Shown here piece after piece: positions 10,145 through 17,711 of a DNA stretch of 64,000 nucleotides. The notes under the pieces were generated by a model. The model had not been told where the DNA came from, did not search any database, and saw nothing but the letters and a program-made list of their open reading frames with translations. The stretch is taken from assembly GCA_035384565.1 (NCBI GenBank), contig DAOOIT010000014.1, forward strand, positions 1-64,000, given 5' to 3'. The position numbers and the translations under genes are program-made. This DNA is from Planctomycetota bacterium (GTDB lineage Bacteria; Planctomycetota; PUPC01; DSUN01). Each line of letters opens with the position of its first letter. The first letter of the stretch is position 1.

Positions 10145-11833
10145 TCATCGCATGGCGGCCTGCAGTGCCACGATCTCGTCGGCCAGCAGGCGGCGGAGGG
10201 CGTCGAGGCCGCCCAGGTCGGCCATCTTCTCGGGGTCGAGAAGGTCGAAGCCGTCGGCCGGGAACTTCGCGCCGCCCGAGGTGTAGGCGGACCAATCTGT
10301 CCGTATGCTCTCCGCGATCTTCCCGAGCACGGCCTCGGCTCTGGCGCACTCGGCCTGCCCCTTGCCCGCCCTCTTCGCCTCGGCGACGAGGGACTCGAGT
10401 TTGCAGAGGTACTTCAGGTCGTCAATCCCCTCGCGCGAGCGCTCGTAATCCAGCGTGGGGTAGACCGTCGCGTCGCGGGTGCGGACGACGGAGCCGCGCT
10501 CGTTGCGCAGGTTGTAGTACCATTCGACCTTGCCCCGCACGCCAAACTTGGTCATGCGCCAGAAGAAGAAGCCGAAGGGGAAGCGGCCAGTACCGGCGTT
10601 GACGAACCAGGGGATCGCCCCGGTCTTCTGCTGCAACTCCTCGATGAACTCCTGGTTGATCAAGGTCCGGCCCTGATTGTGGTGGTCAATGCCGTCCCAA
10701 CCGTTGTTGAAGGTGGCCACGTTGAGCCAGGGGGCCATGGCCATGACCTCGCGGTAGCCGTTCATGTCGCTCGTCGTGGCGATCTCGGGCAATTCCTCCC
10801 AGGCGAATCGCGCCAGGTTCTCGGCGATCTTCACGCCCTCAATGCCTTTGTTGGTCAGTTCATCGCCGATGCTCATGAGGACGGGCACGTTGTGCTTCTG
10901 CGTCTCGGCGTGGAGGCGGCGCATGACCTGGAGGAACTTCTGCTGCCAGCGCTTGCTGGTCTCGGCGCCATAGCCTGCCAGCGTGGTGAGTTGAAGCTCC
11001 ATCGGGGTGGCGAAGTAGAGCGGCGCCGGGAAGCCGGCCCTCTTGTAGGCCTCGATGAACTTCCCCAACTCGCTGGTGTCGGCGTCATTCACCGGCAGAT
11101 GGAACTCGTAGAGGGGCGCGACGCACGTCATCCCGTGGCGCCGCATGTCGGCCAGGTGGGCATTGAGCGCCTCGTCGTCCTTGGGGCTCGAGTAGTTGTA
11201 GCCGAGGGCGAAAGGCGGGTCGGCCAGGCGGATGGGCAGCACCTCGAGCGTCACGGCGATGGCGCCGACGGGCTGGCCTTTGGACGTCACGGTGACTTTG
11301 CCCTGGTACGTGCCCGCCTTGGCGTCCTCGGGAACCTGCACCGTGCACCAGAAGAACTCGGTGCTGTGGGCGGCCATGTTCCAGGGCTTGCCTAGCGGCA
11401 TCAGGATGTCGCGTCCCTCGCCCAGGAAGTGCTCGACCGAGGTCACCGACACATGGCTGGCCGGGATGGCGCCGGCCGGCCCCTGGAGGTCGCTGGACGT
11501 GATGAAGACCTCCTCGAGCGCCTGCCTCGGACGCAGGAGGAAGCTGAACGGCTCGTACTCGCCGAGGGCGGCGAACAGGCGCGCCTCCCGCTCGCCTCCC
11601 GCGCTCGTGCGTTGCACGGTGACCGCGGCAGGAGCCTTGAACGTAACCGCCCTGCCGTCCGCGGCCTTGATCGTGACCTCCTGCGGACTCCCGTAGGTGA
11701 CGGGACGCGCCGCCAGGGGCCTCTGGTCGGCTTTGGGGTCGAGATTGTAGTCGGTCACGAACAGGTCGAGTTCGGCCCCTCCCGCCACGCGGGCGGCGAA
11801 CAGGAGCAGACACAGGAAACGACGCGTCCTCAT
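10145..11833 (-). CDS. DUF4091 / GH123-like secreted protein
   Basis: 562 residues with a signal peptide (MRTRRFLCLLLFAARVAGG). The start was chosen for the AGGAGC seven bases upstream rather than the ATG 15 bases earlier. An N-terminal beta-sandwich (GTYQGKVTVTSKGQPVGAI, VTLEVLPIRL) precedes a TIM-barrel-like region with MRRHGMTCVAPLYEF and a C-terminal DUF4091-type block (YPTLDYERSREGIDDLKYL). Proteins of this architecture are related to glycoside hydrolase family 123. It is the third gene of the leftward secreted cluster and follows a small carbohydrate-binding protein with no gap if the earlier ATG is used. Substrate unknown; an N-acetylhexosamine-type substrate would be only a family-level guess. 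Confidence 0.75.
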   Translation of the reverse strand: MRTRRFLCLLLFAARVAGGAELDLFVTDYNLDPKADQRPLAARPVTYGSPQEVTIKAADGRAVTFKAPAAVTVQRTSAGGEREARLFAALGEYEPFSFLLRPRQALEEVFITSSDLQGPAGAIPASHVSVTSVEHFLGEGRDILMPLGKPWNMAAHSTEFFWCTVQVPEDAKAGTYQGKVTVTSKGQPVGAIAVTLEVLPIRLADPPFALGYNYSSPKDDEALNAHLADMRRHGMTCVAPLYEFHLPVNDADTSELGKFIEAYKRAGFPAPLYFATPMELQLTTLAGYGAETSKRWQQKFLQVMRRLHAETQKHNVPVLMSIGDELTNKGIEGVKIAENLARFAWEELPEIATTSDMNGYREVMAMAPWLNVATFNNGWDGIDHHNQGRTLINQEFIEELQQKTGAIPWFVNAGTGRFPFGFFFWRMTKFGVRGKVEWYYNLRNERGSVVRTRDATVYPTLDYERSREGIDDLKYLCKLESLVAEAKRAGKGQAECARAEAVLGKIAESIRTDWSAYTSGGAKFPADGFDLLDPEKMADLGGLDALRRLLADEIVALQAAMR

Positions 11834-11848
11834 CGGGGTGCTCCTCAT

Positions 11849-12595
11849 CTAGTCGTCCACCTTGCCGCCCACGGGCACGAGCGCCACATCGTCGAGCCAG
11901 ATCGTGCCCTCGCCGATGTGGTAGAAGAAGACGTTGAAGGTCGGGCTGTTGGCCTCGGGCTTGCCCATCACCGTGTACTCCTTCCACTCGGGGCCGATCT
12001 TCTCGCGGAGCACGCCCGTCGCGCCCGACTCGAAGTTGACGAAGAGGAGGTTATCGCCCTCGCCTTTGGCCCAGAAGGTGAGCTTGTACTCGGTGGCGCC
12101 CTGGACCATGGGGATCTTGGGCGTCATGATGCCGATGCGCCCCTTCTTGCCCGTGCAGCGGATGCGCGCCGAGTACTTGCCCGAGTGGACGTGCTCCGGC
12201 TTGTCCTCCCAGTAGTTCTCGTAATCGCCGCCCCAGCTCCAGCCGCCCCACCAGAGCCAGCGCGAGCGGTCCTTGGCCGAATTGCGGTTCACTTGCTCGA
12301 AACCGCCGTTCTGGATGAAGTTGAGAGGCGGATTGGTGACGGAGAGCGACCTGGACTCGTAGGTGCCCGCAAGCCGCTCTTCGAGCATCTTCTTGCGTCG
12401 GGCGTACGCTTCGTTGCTCAGCAGGCCGTCTTCCTTCTGGCGCTCGACGGCCTTGAGCGCGGCCTCGATGCGCTCCTTGGGCCAGAGCTGCTTCGTCAGC
12501 GCGTCCTTGTCCTCCTTCTCGCCGCTGCTCGACGCGCTCGGAGCGAGCGCCAGGGCGGCCGCGATGAAGCGGGTGGCGAGCGTGAGCCTGTGCAT
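11849..12595 (-). CDS. Secreted protein with SHOCT-like helix and carbohydrate-binding-like domain
   Basis: 248 residues, starting at MHRLTLATRFIAAALALAPS, a signal peptide; the upstream extension of the open frame has no export signal and runs into promoter-like DNA. Residues about 30-75 are a charged amphipathic helix (RQKEDGLLSNEAYARRKKM) resembling SHOCT-type oligomerisation helices. The rest (NFIQNGGFEQ, WGGW, a terminal IWLDDVALVP) matches the jelly-roll pattern of CBM4/9/22-like galactose-binding folds. First gene of the leftward cluster, just downstream of a recognisable promoter. Probably binds glycan or anchors the neighbouring hydrolases; no enzyme motif seen. Confidence 0.7.
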   Translation of the reverse strand: MHRLTLATRFIAAALALAPSASSSGEKEDKDALTKQLWPKERIEAALKAVERQKEDGLLSNEAYARRKKMLEERLAGTYESRSLSVTNPPLNFIQNGGFEQVNRNSAKDRSRWLWWGGWSWGGDYENYWEDKPEHVHSGKYSARIRCTGKKGRIGIMTPKIPMVQGATEYKLTFWAKGEGDNLLFVNFESGATGVLREKIGPEWKEYTVMGKPEANSPTFNVFFYHIGEGTIWLDDVALVPVGGKVDD

Positions 12596-12642
12596 GCGGG
12601 GCCTCCAGGTGAGCCAGAGGGCGTGCCAGCGACACACCCCCG

Positions 12643-12671
12643 TTCTTACCACAATCGGGGCGATTTGACAA
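12643..12671 (-). promoter_or_regulatory. Candidate sigma-70-type promoter for the leftward cluster
   Basis: Reading leftwards: TTGTCA, 17-base spacer, TAAGAA. Transcription would begin about 40 bases before the start of the carbohydrate-binding protein at 12595. The -10 box is imperfect. Confidence 0.45.
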
Positions 12672-12687
12672 GCGGGCGCACCGGGTT

Positions 12688-12919
12688 GGGTGCGGGCCGG
12701 AATTGTCGGTGGCTGCGGGAGCTCCGAAGGAGCGAAATAGGATAGGAACAAGACCGCTCCGCGACAGCCCGGACAGGGCGGAATAGAGAGCTTCTATCTC
12801 GCCCCTTCAGGGCTGGACCCGTGAATCCCGCTGAACCCAGGGCGTTGCCCTGGGCTATCCCATGCGAGCCCTTCAGGCTCCAGAGACAATCACCCTGCCT
12901 ACAATTCCGGCCCGCACCC
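12688..12919. repeat. MITE-like element with 19-bp perfect terminal inverted repeats
   Basis: GGGTGCGGGCCGGAATTGT at 12688-12706 is repeated in perfect inverted orientation at 12901-12919. The 213-base interval holds no convincing gene but contains further palindromic segments (for example CCCAGGGC next to GCCCTGGG). It lies between two divergent promoters, each with its -35 box within about 20 bases of an element end. No transposase is encoded, so a non-autonomous element is inferred. Confidence 0.7.
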
Positions 12920-12927
12920 CAGCGGGT

Positions 12928-12956
12928 TTGACCGCCCGGCGGCCTGCGGCTATAAT
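12928..12956 (+). promoter_or_regulatory. Strong sigma-70-type promoter giving an apparently leaderless mRNA
   Basis: TTGACC, 17-base spacer, TATAAT. The -10 box ends six bases before the ATG of the ABC ATPase, so the expected transcription start coincides with the start codon. No Shine-Dalgarno sequence precedes that ATG. Confidence 0.75.
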
Positions 12957-12962
12957 CCGATC

Positions 12963-13724
12963 ATGTTGCAGATCGAGCATCTCACGAAGCGCTTCGGAAC
13001 CAAGGTCGCCGTCAGCGATCTGTCGCTGGAGGTGCGCGCCGGGGAACTGGTGGCCTTCCTCGGGCCGAACGGCGCGGGCAAGACGACGACTCTCAAGTGC
13101 GTGGCCGGCCTCTTCTGGCCCTCCGCGGGACGCGTGCTGGTGGGCGGCCACGACGTTCACGCCCAGCCCGTGGCGGCCAAGCGGCTGCTGAGCTACGTGC
13201 CGGACCAGCCCTACCTCTACGAGAAGCTGTCGGGGCGCGAGTTCCTGCTCTTCGTGGCGCGCCTCTATGGCCTGGGGCGCCAGCAGTGCTCCCGCGCGGT
13301 GGAGGAGCTGCTCGCCCTCTTCGAGGCCGACGAGTGGGCCGACGACCTGGCCGAAAACTACTCGCACGGCATGCGCCAGAAGATCGTGCTCTCCGCGGCC
13401 CTGCTCCACGAGCCCAGGCTGCTGGTCGTGGACGAGCCCATGGTGGGGCTGGACCCCGCAAGCGCCAAGCTGGTCAAGAGCGTCCTCCGCGAGCGGGTCG
13501 CGGCCGGCTGCGCCATCCTCATGTCCACCCACACCCTCTCGGTGGCCGAGGAGGTGGCCGACCGCATCGGCATCCTGCACCGCGGCCGGCTGCTGGCGGA
13601 GGGCACCCAGGCCGACCTGCGGCGCTCGGCGGCGGGGGCGGCGGATGGCAACCTCGAGGAGATCTTTCTGCAACTCACTGAGAACGCGTCACGCGCCGAA
13701 TCGGAGCCTGCCTCCACCCTCTGA
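12963..13724 (+). CDS. ABC transporter ATP-binding protein
   Basis: 253 residues with all nucleotide-binding motifs: Walker A GPNGAGKTT near residue 35, signature YSHGMRQKI near 135, Walker B and D-loop LLVVDEPMVGLDP near 155, and the switch His in MSTHTLSVAEE. The N-terminal pattern (LTKRFGTKVAVSDLSLEV) fits the subfamily of ATPases for export or Nat-type/ABC-2 permeases. No permease gene is adjacent; the next gene, 18 bases downstream, is a membrane metalloprotease. The start is fixed by the promoter position, which implies a leaderless transcript. The transported substrate cannot be inferred. Confidence 0.93.
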   Translation: MLQIEHLTKRFGTKVAVSDLSLEVRAGELVAFLGPNGAGKTTTLKCVAGLFWPSAGRVLVGGHDVHAQPVAAKRLLSYVPDQPYLYEKLSGREFLLFVARLYGLGRQQCSRAVEELLALFEADEWADDLAENYSHGMRQKIVLSAALLHEPRLLVVDEPMVGLDPASAKLVKSVLRERVAAGCAILMSTHTLSVAEEVADRIGILHRGRLLAEGTQADLRRSAAGAADGNLEEIFLQLTENASRAESEPASTL

Positions 13725-13742
13725 GCGCCCAGGACCCTGCAC

Positions 13743-14888
13743 GTGCCCCCCTACGATTCCCTCGAGCGCGAACGACTGCGGAGCATCCTCGGCCCGCTCT
13801 TCATCGAGCATCGCGAGGTGGACTTCCGCGGCGGCGTGATCTTCCACGGCTGGGCGAGCGCCTACTGCGCCGAGTACCGCCGGGAGGTCGAGCAGGGCCT
13901 CCGGCAACTGCCAGCGCGCTTCTGCTTCGAGGAGTTCGACGGCCACCAGCATCTCACCGTGACCGTGCCCGGGCCCGCCGCGAAGCCCGTGAACCGGCCG
14001 CTGCACCTGGCGCTGTTCCTGGCCACGGTGCTCACCACCCTGATCGCGGGAGCGGGATGGCGGTTCGACAGCTTCCTGGCGCAACTGGGCGGCGCGCTGC
14101 TCGGCACGCCGGGGAGCCCGTCGCTGCTGGAACTGGCCCAGGCCCTTCTCGCCGAGGGCGGCGCCTTCTCCTTCGCCATCCTCGCGATCCTCGGCTCGCA
14201 CGAGTGCGGCCACTATTTCATGGCACGCCGCTACGGCATGCTGGTGACGCCGCCGTTCTTCCTGCCCGCGCCCATTCCGCCGATCGGCACGTTCGGCGCG
14301 GTGATCAAGATGCGCAGCCCGATGATGCACCGGCGGGCGCTGCTGGACATCGGTCTGGCCGGCCCGCTCGCGGGGCTCGCCGTGGCCCTCCCCTTCCTCG
14401 TCTACGGTCTCCTGCACAGCCGGTTCGAGATCCTGCGCTACTGGGAGGAGGGCGGCGCGCTGGTGTTCGGCGACTCGCTGTTCACGTGGGGCCTCTCGCG
14501 GCTCCTGGTCGGGGTGGCGCCGCCAGGGTATGCGCTCGACTGGCTTTCGCACCCCTTCGCCTGGGCCGGCTGGATCGGGCTGCTGGTGACCATGCTGAAT
14601 CTGATCCCCGTGGGCCAGCTCGACGGGAGCCATGTGCTCTACGCGTTCTTCGGGCGGCGGCAACTCCATGTGGCCTACTTCTTCCTCGGCGTGCTCGTCG
14701 CGCTGAGCCAGCAGTGGCGGGGGTGGCTGCTCTGGTGCGTGCTCATGGTGGCGCTGATGCGGGTGGCCCACCCGCCCGTGGTCATCGAGGATGTGCCGCT
14801 GGGGCGGGCGCGGCGCGCGTTGGGCTGGGCCGCGGTGGCGATCTTCGTGCTGCTCTTCATGCCGGCGCCCGTGCGGGGCGTCTTCTGA
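13743..14888 (+). CDS. Site-2 protease family membrane metallopeptidase (M50)
   Basis: 381 residues, GTG start. A soluble N-terminal domain of about 80 residues precedes several hydrophobic segments. The zinc motif HECGH lies near residue 153 in a membrane segment (LGSHECGHYFMARRYG), and the second motif NLIPVGQLDG near 285 supplies the NPxxxLDG-type aspartate. This places it in the M50 family, which cleaves substrates within the membrane; the segment IPPIGTFGAVIKMRSPM recalls EGY1-like bacterial and plastid members. It follows the ABC ATPase closely and is probably co-transcribed. Substrate unknown. Confidence 0.9.
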   Translation: MPPYDSLERERLRSILGPLFIEHREVDFRGGVIFHGWASAYCAEYRREVEQGLRQLPARFCFEEFDGHQHLTVTVPGPAAKPVNRPLHLALFLATVLTTLIAGAGWRFDSFLAQLGGALLGTPGSPSLLELAQALLAEGGAFSFAILAILGSHECGHYFMARRYGMLVTPPFFLPAPIPPIGTFGAVIKMRSPMMHRRALLDIGLAGPLAGLAVALPFLVYGLLHSRFEILRYWEEGGALVFGDSLFTWGLSRLLVGVAPPGYALDWLSHPFAWAGWIGLLVTMLNLIPVGQLDGSHVLYAFFGRRQLHVAYFFLGVLVALSQQWRGWLLWCVLMVALMRVAHPPVVIEDVPLGRARRALGWAAVAIFVLLFMPAPVRGVF

Positions 14889-14894
14889 GCGGCG

Positions 14895-15860
14895 CTACCG
14901 GGGGGGCAGCTTCAGGCGCCAGCCCGGCAGGATCTCGGGCTTCTGCCCCTCGGGAAGCGGCTCCACCAGTTTGGCATAGAGGTTCGGCCGTCGCGCCTTC
15001 AGGTACCGCCGCCCGCTCGACAGGTTGAGCTTCTCGGGCGTGCAGAGGGCCACCACCACGTCCTCGCCCAGGGCGTGCGCCTCGGCCAGAATCTCGCCGA
15101 AGGGGTCAATGATCATCGTGTTGCCCGTCTTGATCGTGTCGTAGTCCACCCCCACGGCATTGGTGAAGACGTAGTAGACCCCGTTCTCATAGGCTCGCGT
15201 GGGCAGCCAGCGCATCAGCCAGGCGCGGCCCTTCGGCCCCGTGAACTCCATCCGCAGGGGCACGGGGTCGCGGTCCCGGTTCTCCCAGAAGAGCTTGTCG
15301 ATCTTGCCGCGTCCGGGCATGGGGCTCTCGAGTCCGCAGGTCACGTGCGGGGCGAAGATCACCTCGGCCCCGAGCAGGGCTGTGATGCGCGGGTTCTCGA
15401 CGAGGTTGTTGTCGTAGCAGATGAGGATGCCGCAGCGGATGCCGCACAGGTCGAACACCGTGTACTGGTCGCCACACGTGAGGTTCGGGTTGATGAAGGC
15501 GTGAATCTTGCGGTGCTTCGCCACAAAGCCCTCGGGCGCCACGGCCACGTAGCAGTTGTAGAGCTTGCCCTCGTGCCGCTCGAGGAGGCCGGCCAGCAGC
15601 GGCACCCCCAGGCGCCGGCTCAGGGCCAGCAGGCGTTGTGTGCTCGGCCCGTCGGGCACCTGCTCGGCCAGGGCCTCGAGCTGCTCGCGCGACTGGGTCT
15701 GGAGGAACGTATAGCCGGTGATGCAGCATTCGTGGAAACTCACGATCTCGGCCCGCTGCTCCACGGCGCGCTGCGCCAGCGCCTCGATGCGGCCGAAGTT
15801 GTAATCCTTGTCGCCGTCCCGCGCCTCGAATTGGGCGCCCGCGATGCGGATGTCTCTCAT
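14895..15860 (-). CDS. Carbon-nitrogen hydrolase (nitrilase superfamily)
   Basis: 321 residues starting at MRDIRIAGAQF; the longer frame adds an Arg-rich unsupported extension. The Glu-Lys-Cys triad is visible: Glu in IVSFHECCITGY, Lys in AKHRKIH and nucleophile Cys in GILICYDNNL. This is the amidase/nitrilase fold, cleaving non-peptide C-N bonds; the family includes N-carbamoyl hydrolases and aliphatic amidases, and I cannot choose between them. Convergent with the M50 protease gene, whose stop lies six bases away, so the two probably share a termination region. Confidence 0.88.
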   Translation of the reverse strand: MRDIRIAGAQFEARDGDKDYNFGRIEALAQRAVEQRAEIVSFHECCITGYTFLQTQSREQLEALAEQVPDGPSTQRLLALSRRLGVPLLAGLLERHEGKLYNCYVAVAPEGFVAKHRKIHAFINPNLTCGDQYTVFDLCGIRCGILICYDNNLVENPRITALLGAEVIFAPHVTCGLESPMPGRGKIDKLFWENRDRDPVPLRMEFTGPKGRAWLMRWLPTRAYENGVYYVFTNAVGVDYDTIKTGNTMIIDPFGEILAEAHALGEDVVVALCTPEKLNLSSGRRYLKARRPNLYAKLVEPLPEGQKPEILPGWRLKLPPR

Positions 15861-15963
15861 GCCCTTGCCCCTGCGCCGCAGGATCCGACTCACCGGCCTG
15901 CACCAGCTTGCCATACAGGCTCGCCCGCGTCAAGCGGCGGTGAGGGGCTGGACCCGGGCCGGA

Positions 15964-16148
15964 GCCGGGTGTGGGCCGTTTCTGTAGGCAGCTCCTGCTG
16001 CGGATTCCCGTAGCGACAGGCGTCCCGCCTGTCGAAGGGATGAAGGTAGCCGCAAGCGGGACGCTCGCGTCTACCTCTCCCGCGGGCCTACCCGTGTTCC
16101 GGGGATTCTCGCATCAGCCCCCCCCTGCGATCCCTGCCCGCACCCGGC
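15964..16148. repeat. Second MITE-like palindromic segment containing hairpin family B
   Basis: GCCGGGTGTGGGC at 15964 is matched in inverted orientation by GCCCGCACCCGGC ending at 16148 (12 of 13 positions). These ends resemble the GGGTGCGGGCC termini of the element at 12688. Inside is a perfect 9-bp hairpin at 16014-16034 (CGACAGGCG / CGCCTGTCG) and a GTAGCCGCAAGCGG module near 16046; both recur at 27193-27240. A strong promoter starts nine bases beyond the right end. Confidence 0.6.
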
Positions 16149-16156
16149 CGGAGCCT

Positions 16157-16185
16157 TTGACATTTCGCGGGACATGGTAGATAAT
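16157..16185 (+). promoter_or_regulatory. Strong sigma-70-type promoter for ntrC-like regulator and pta
   Basis: TTGACA, 17-base spacer, GATAAT, about 55 bases upstream of the regulator ATG. Although the downstream protein is a sigma-54 activator, its own promoter looks housekeeping. Confidence 0.75.
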
Positions 16186-16241
16186 GCCTGCGCGCGCAAA
16201 GGCCAGCCTTGCCGAGCGCGGACCGGCCCAGAGGGAGCATT

Positions 16242-17711
16242 ATGCGCCACGACGGGGGGCGACCCACACAGAGCACGCCTTGCGCTCCACCGCCGGCGGC
16301 AACCCGCCGCGTGCTGGTGGTGGACGACGAAGCGGTGATCTGCAAGTATCTGCTGCAAGTGTTGCGCGACCACGGGTGCGAGGCGGTGGCGCACCAGACG
16401 GGCCAGGGAGCGCTCAAGGAGCTCGACCAGGGCCATTACTCGGTCCTGGTGGCGGACATCCGGCTCCAGGACATGAGCGGCCTCGAGCTGCTGCGCCAGG
16501 TCCGCGAGCGCTTTCCCGAGACCTCGGTGGTGGTGATCACGGCGCACGGCTCGATCGAGACGGCCATCGAGGCGATGAAGCTCGGGGCCACCGACTATCT
16601 CACGAAACCGTTCCGGGCCGAGGAGTTCTGCCTGGTCATTGACAAGGTGTTCAGCGAGCGTCGGCTGCTCGACGAGGTGGCCCAGTTGCGCTGGGAGCTT
16701 GCCGGCGAGCACCGCTTCGAGAACATGATCAGCCAGGACCCCAAGATGCGCGAGATCTTCAGCACGATCGCGCGCGTGGCCGCCACCGATGCCACGGTGC
16801 TCATCACGGGCGAGACCGGCACGGGCAAGGAGCTGGTGGCCAGGGCCATCCACAACAAGTCGCCCCGCCGCGACAAGCCGTTCATGGCCATCAACTGCGG
16901 GGCCTTCCCCGAGACGCTGCTGGAGAGCGAGTTGTTCGGCCACGAGCAGGGGGCCTTCACCGGCGCGGTCGCCGCCAAGCCCGGCATCTTCGAGGTGGCC
17001 AACACCGGCTCGCTGCTGCTCGACGAGATCGGCAACATCCCGCCCGCCATGCAGGTCAAGCTCCTGCGCGTGCTCGAATCCATGGAGTACAAGCGCGTCG
17101 GCGGCGTCGAGACGCGCCAGTGCGACGTGCGCGTCATCGCCGCCACCCACGTGAACCTGGCCGAGGCGGTGGCGCAGGGCACGTTCCGGCAGGACCTCTT
17201 CTATCGCGTGAACGTGGTGCCGATCGTGCTGCCGCCGTTGCGCGAGCGTGCCGCCGACATCCCCCTGCTGGTCGAGCACTTCATGCGCCGCTACGGCCCG
17301 ACGCTCAATCCGGCGGTGCGCGACGTGTCGCGCCCCGCCATGCGCAAGCTCCTGCGCCACTCGTGGCCCGGAAACATCCGCCAACTCGACCACGTGATCC
17401 AGCGCGCCCTGATCCTGGCCGAGGGCGACGCCCTTCTGCCCGAGCATCTGGCCCTGGACGACGGCGAGCCCGCGCCGGCCGCCCCGGAGTTCGACTTCAA
17501 CGACCAGCTTTCCCTCGACGAACTGCGCGAGCGGCTGGTCGAGCGCCTCGAGCGCTCGTACCTGGAGAGAGCGCTCCAGCGCCACCAAGGCAGCATCCGC
17601 AAGACGGCCCAGCAGGCCGGCCTTTCGGAGCGCAGCGTGTACGAGAAGCTCAAGAAATACCAACTCGACCGCCGCACCTACAAGGTGACCCGGCAAGGAG
17701 CCCCTTCGTGA
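16242..17711 (+). CDS. Sigma-54-dependent response regulator (NtrC family)
   Basis: 489 residues. The ATG at MRHDGG is preceded by GAGGGAG; an upstream TTG in the same frame is less likely. Domains in order: receiver (VLVVDDE acid pocket, phospho-acceptor Asp72 in VLVADIRLQD, conserved Lys in YLTKPF), AAA+ sigma-54 activator (Walker A GETGTGKE near 189, GAFTGA loop near 239, Walker B LLLDEIGN), and a Fis-type helix-turn-helix at about 446-483 (GSIRKTAQQAGLSERSVYEK). It activates RNA polymerase bearing sigma-54 upon phosphorylation. No histidine kinase is present nearby. Its stop overlaps the GTG start of phosphotransacetylase (GTGA), so the two are coupled. Confidence 0.95.
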   Translation: MRHDGGRPTQSTPCAPPPAATRRVLVVDDEAVICKYLLQVLRDHGCEAVAHQTGQGALKELDQGHYSVLVADIRLQDMSGLELLRQVRERFPETSVVVITAHGSIETAIEAMKLGATDYLTKPFRAEEFCLVIDKVFSERRLLDEVAQLRWELAGEHRFENMISQDPKMREIFSTIARVAATDATVLITGETGTGKELVARAIHNKSPRRDKPFMAINCGAFPETLLESELFGHEQGAFTGAVAAKPGIFEVANTGSLLLDEIGNIPPAMQVKLLRVLESMEYKRVGGVETRQCDVRVIAATHVNLAEAVAQGTFRQDLFYRVNVVPIVLPPLRERAADIPLLVEHFMRRYGPTLNPAVRDVSRPAMRKLLRHSWPGNIRQLDHVIQRALILAEGDALLPEHLALDDGEPAPAAPEFDFNDQLSLDELRERLVERLERSYLERALQRHQGSIRKTAQQAGLSERSVYEKLKKYQLDRRTYKVTRQGAPS

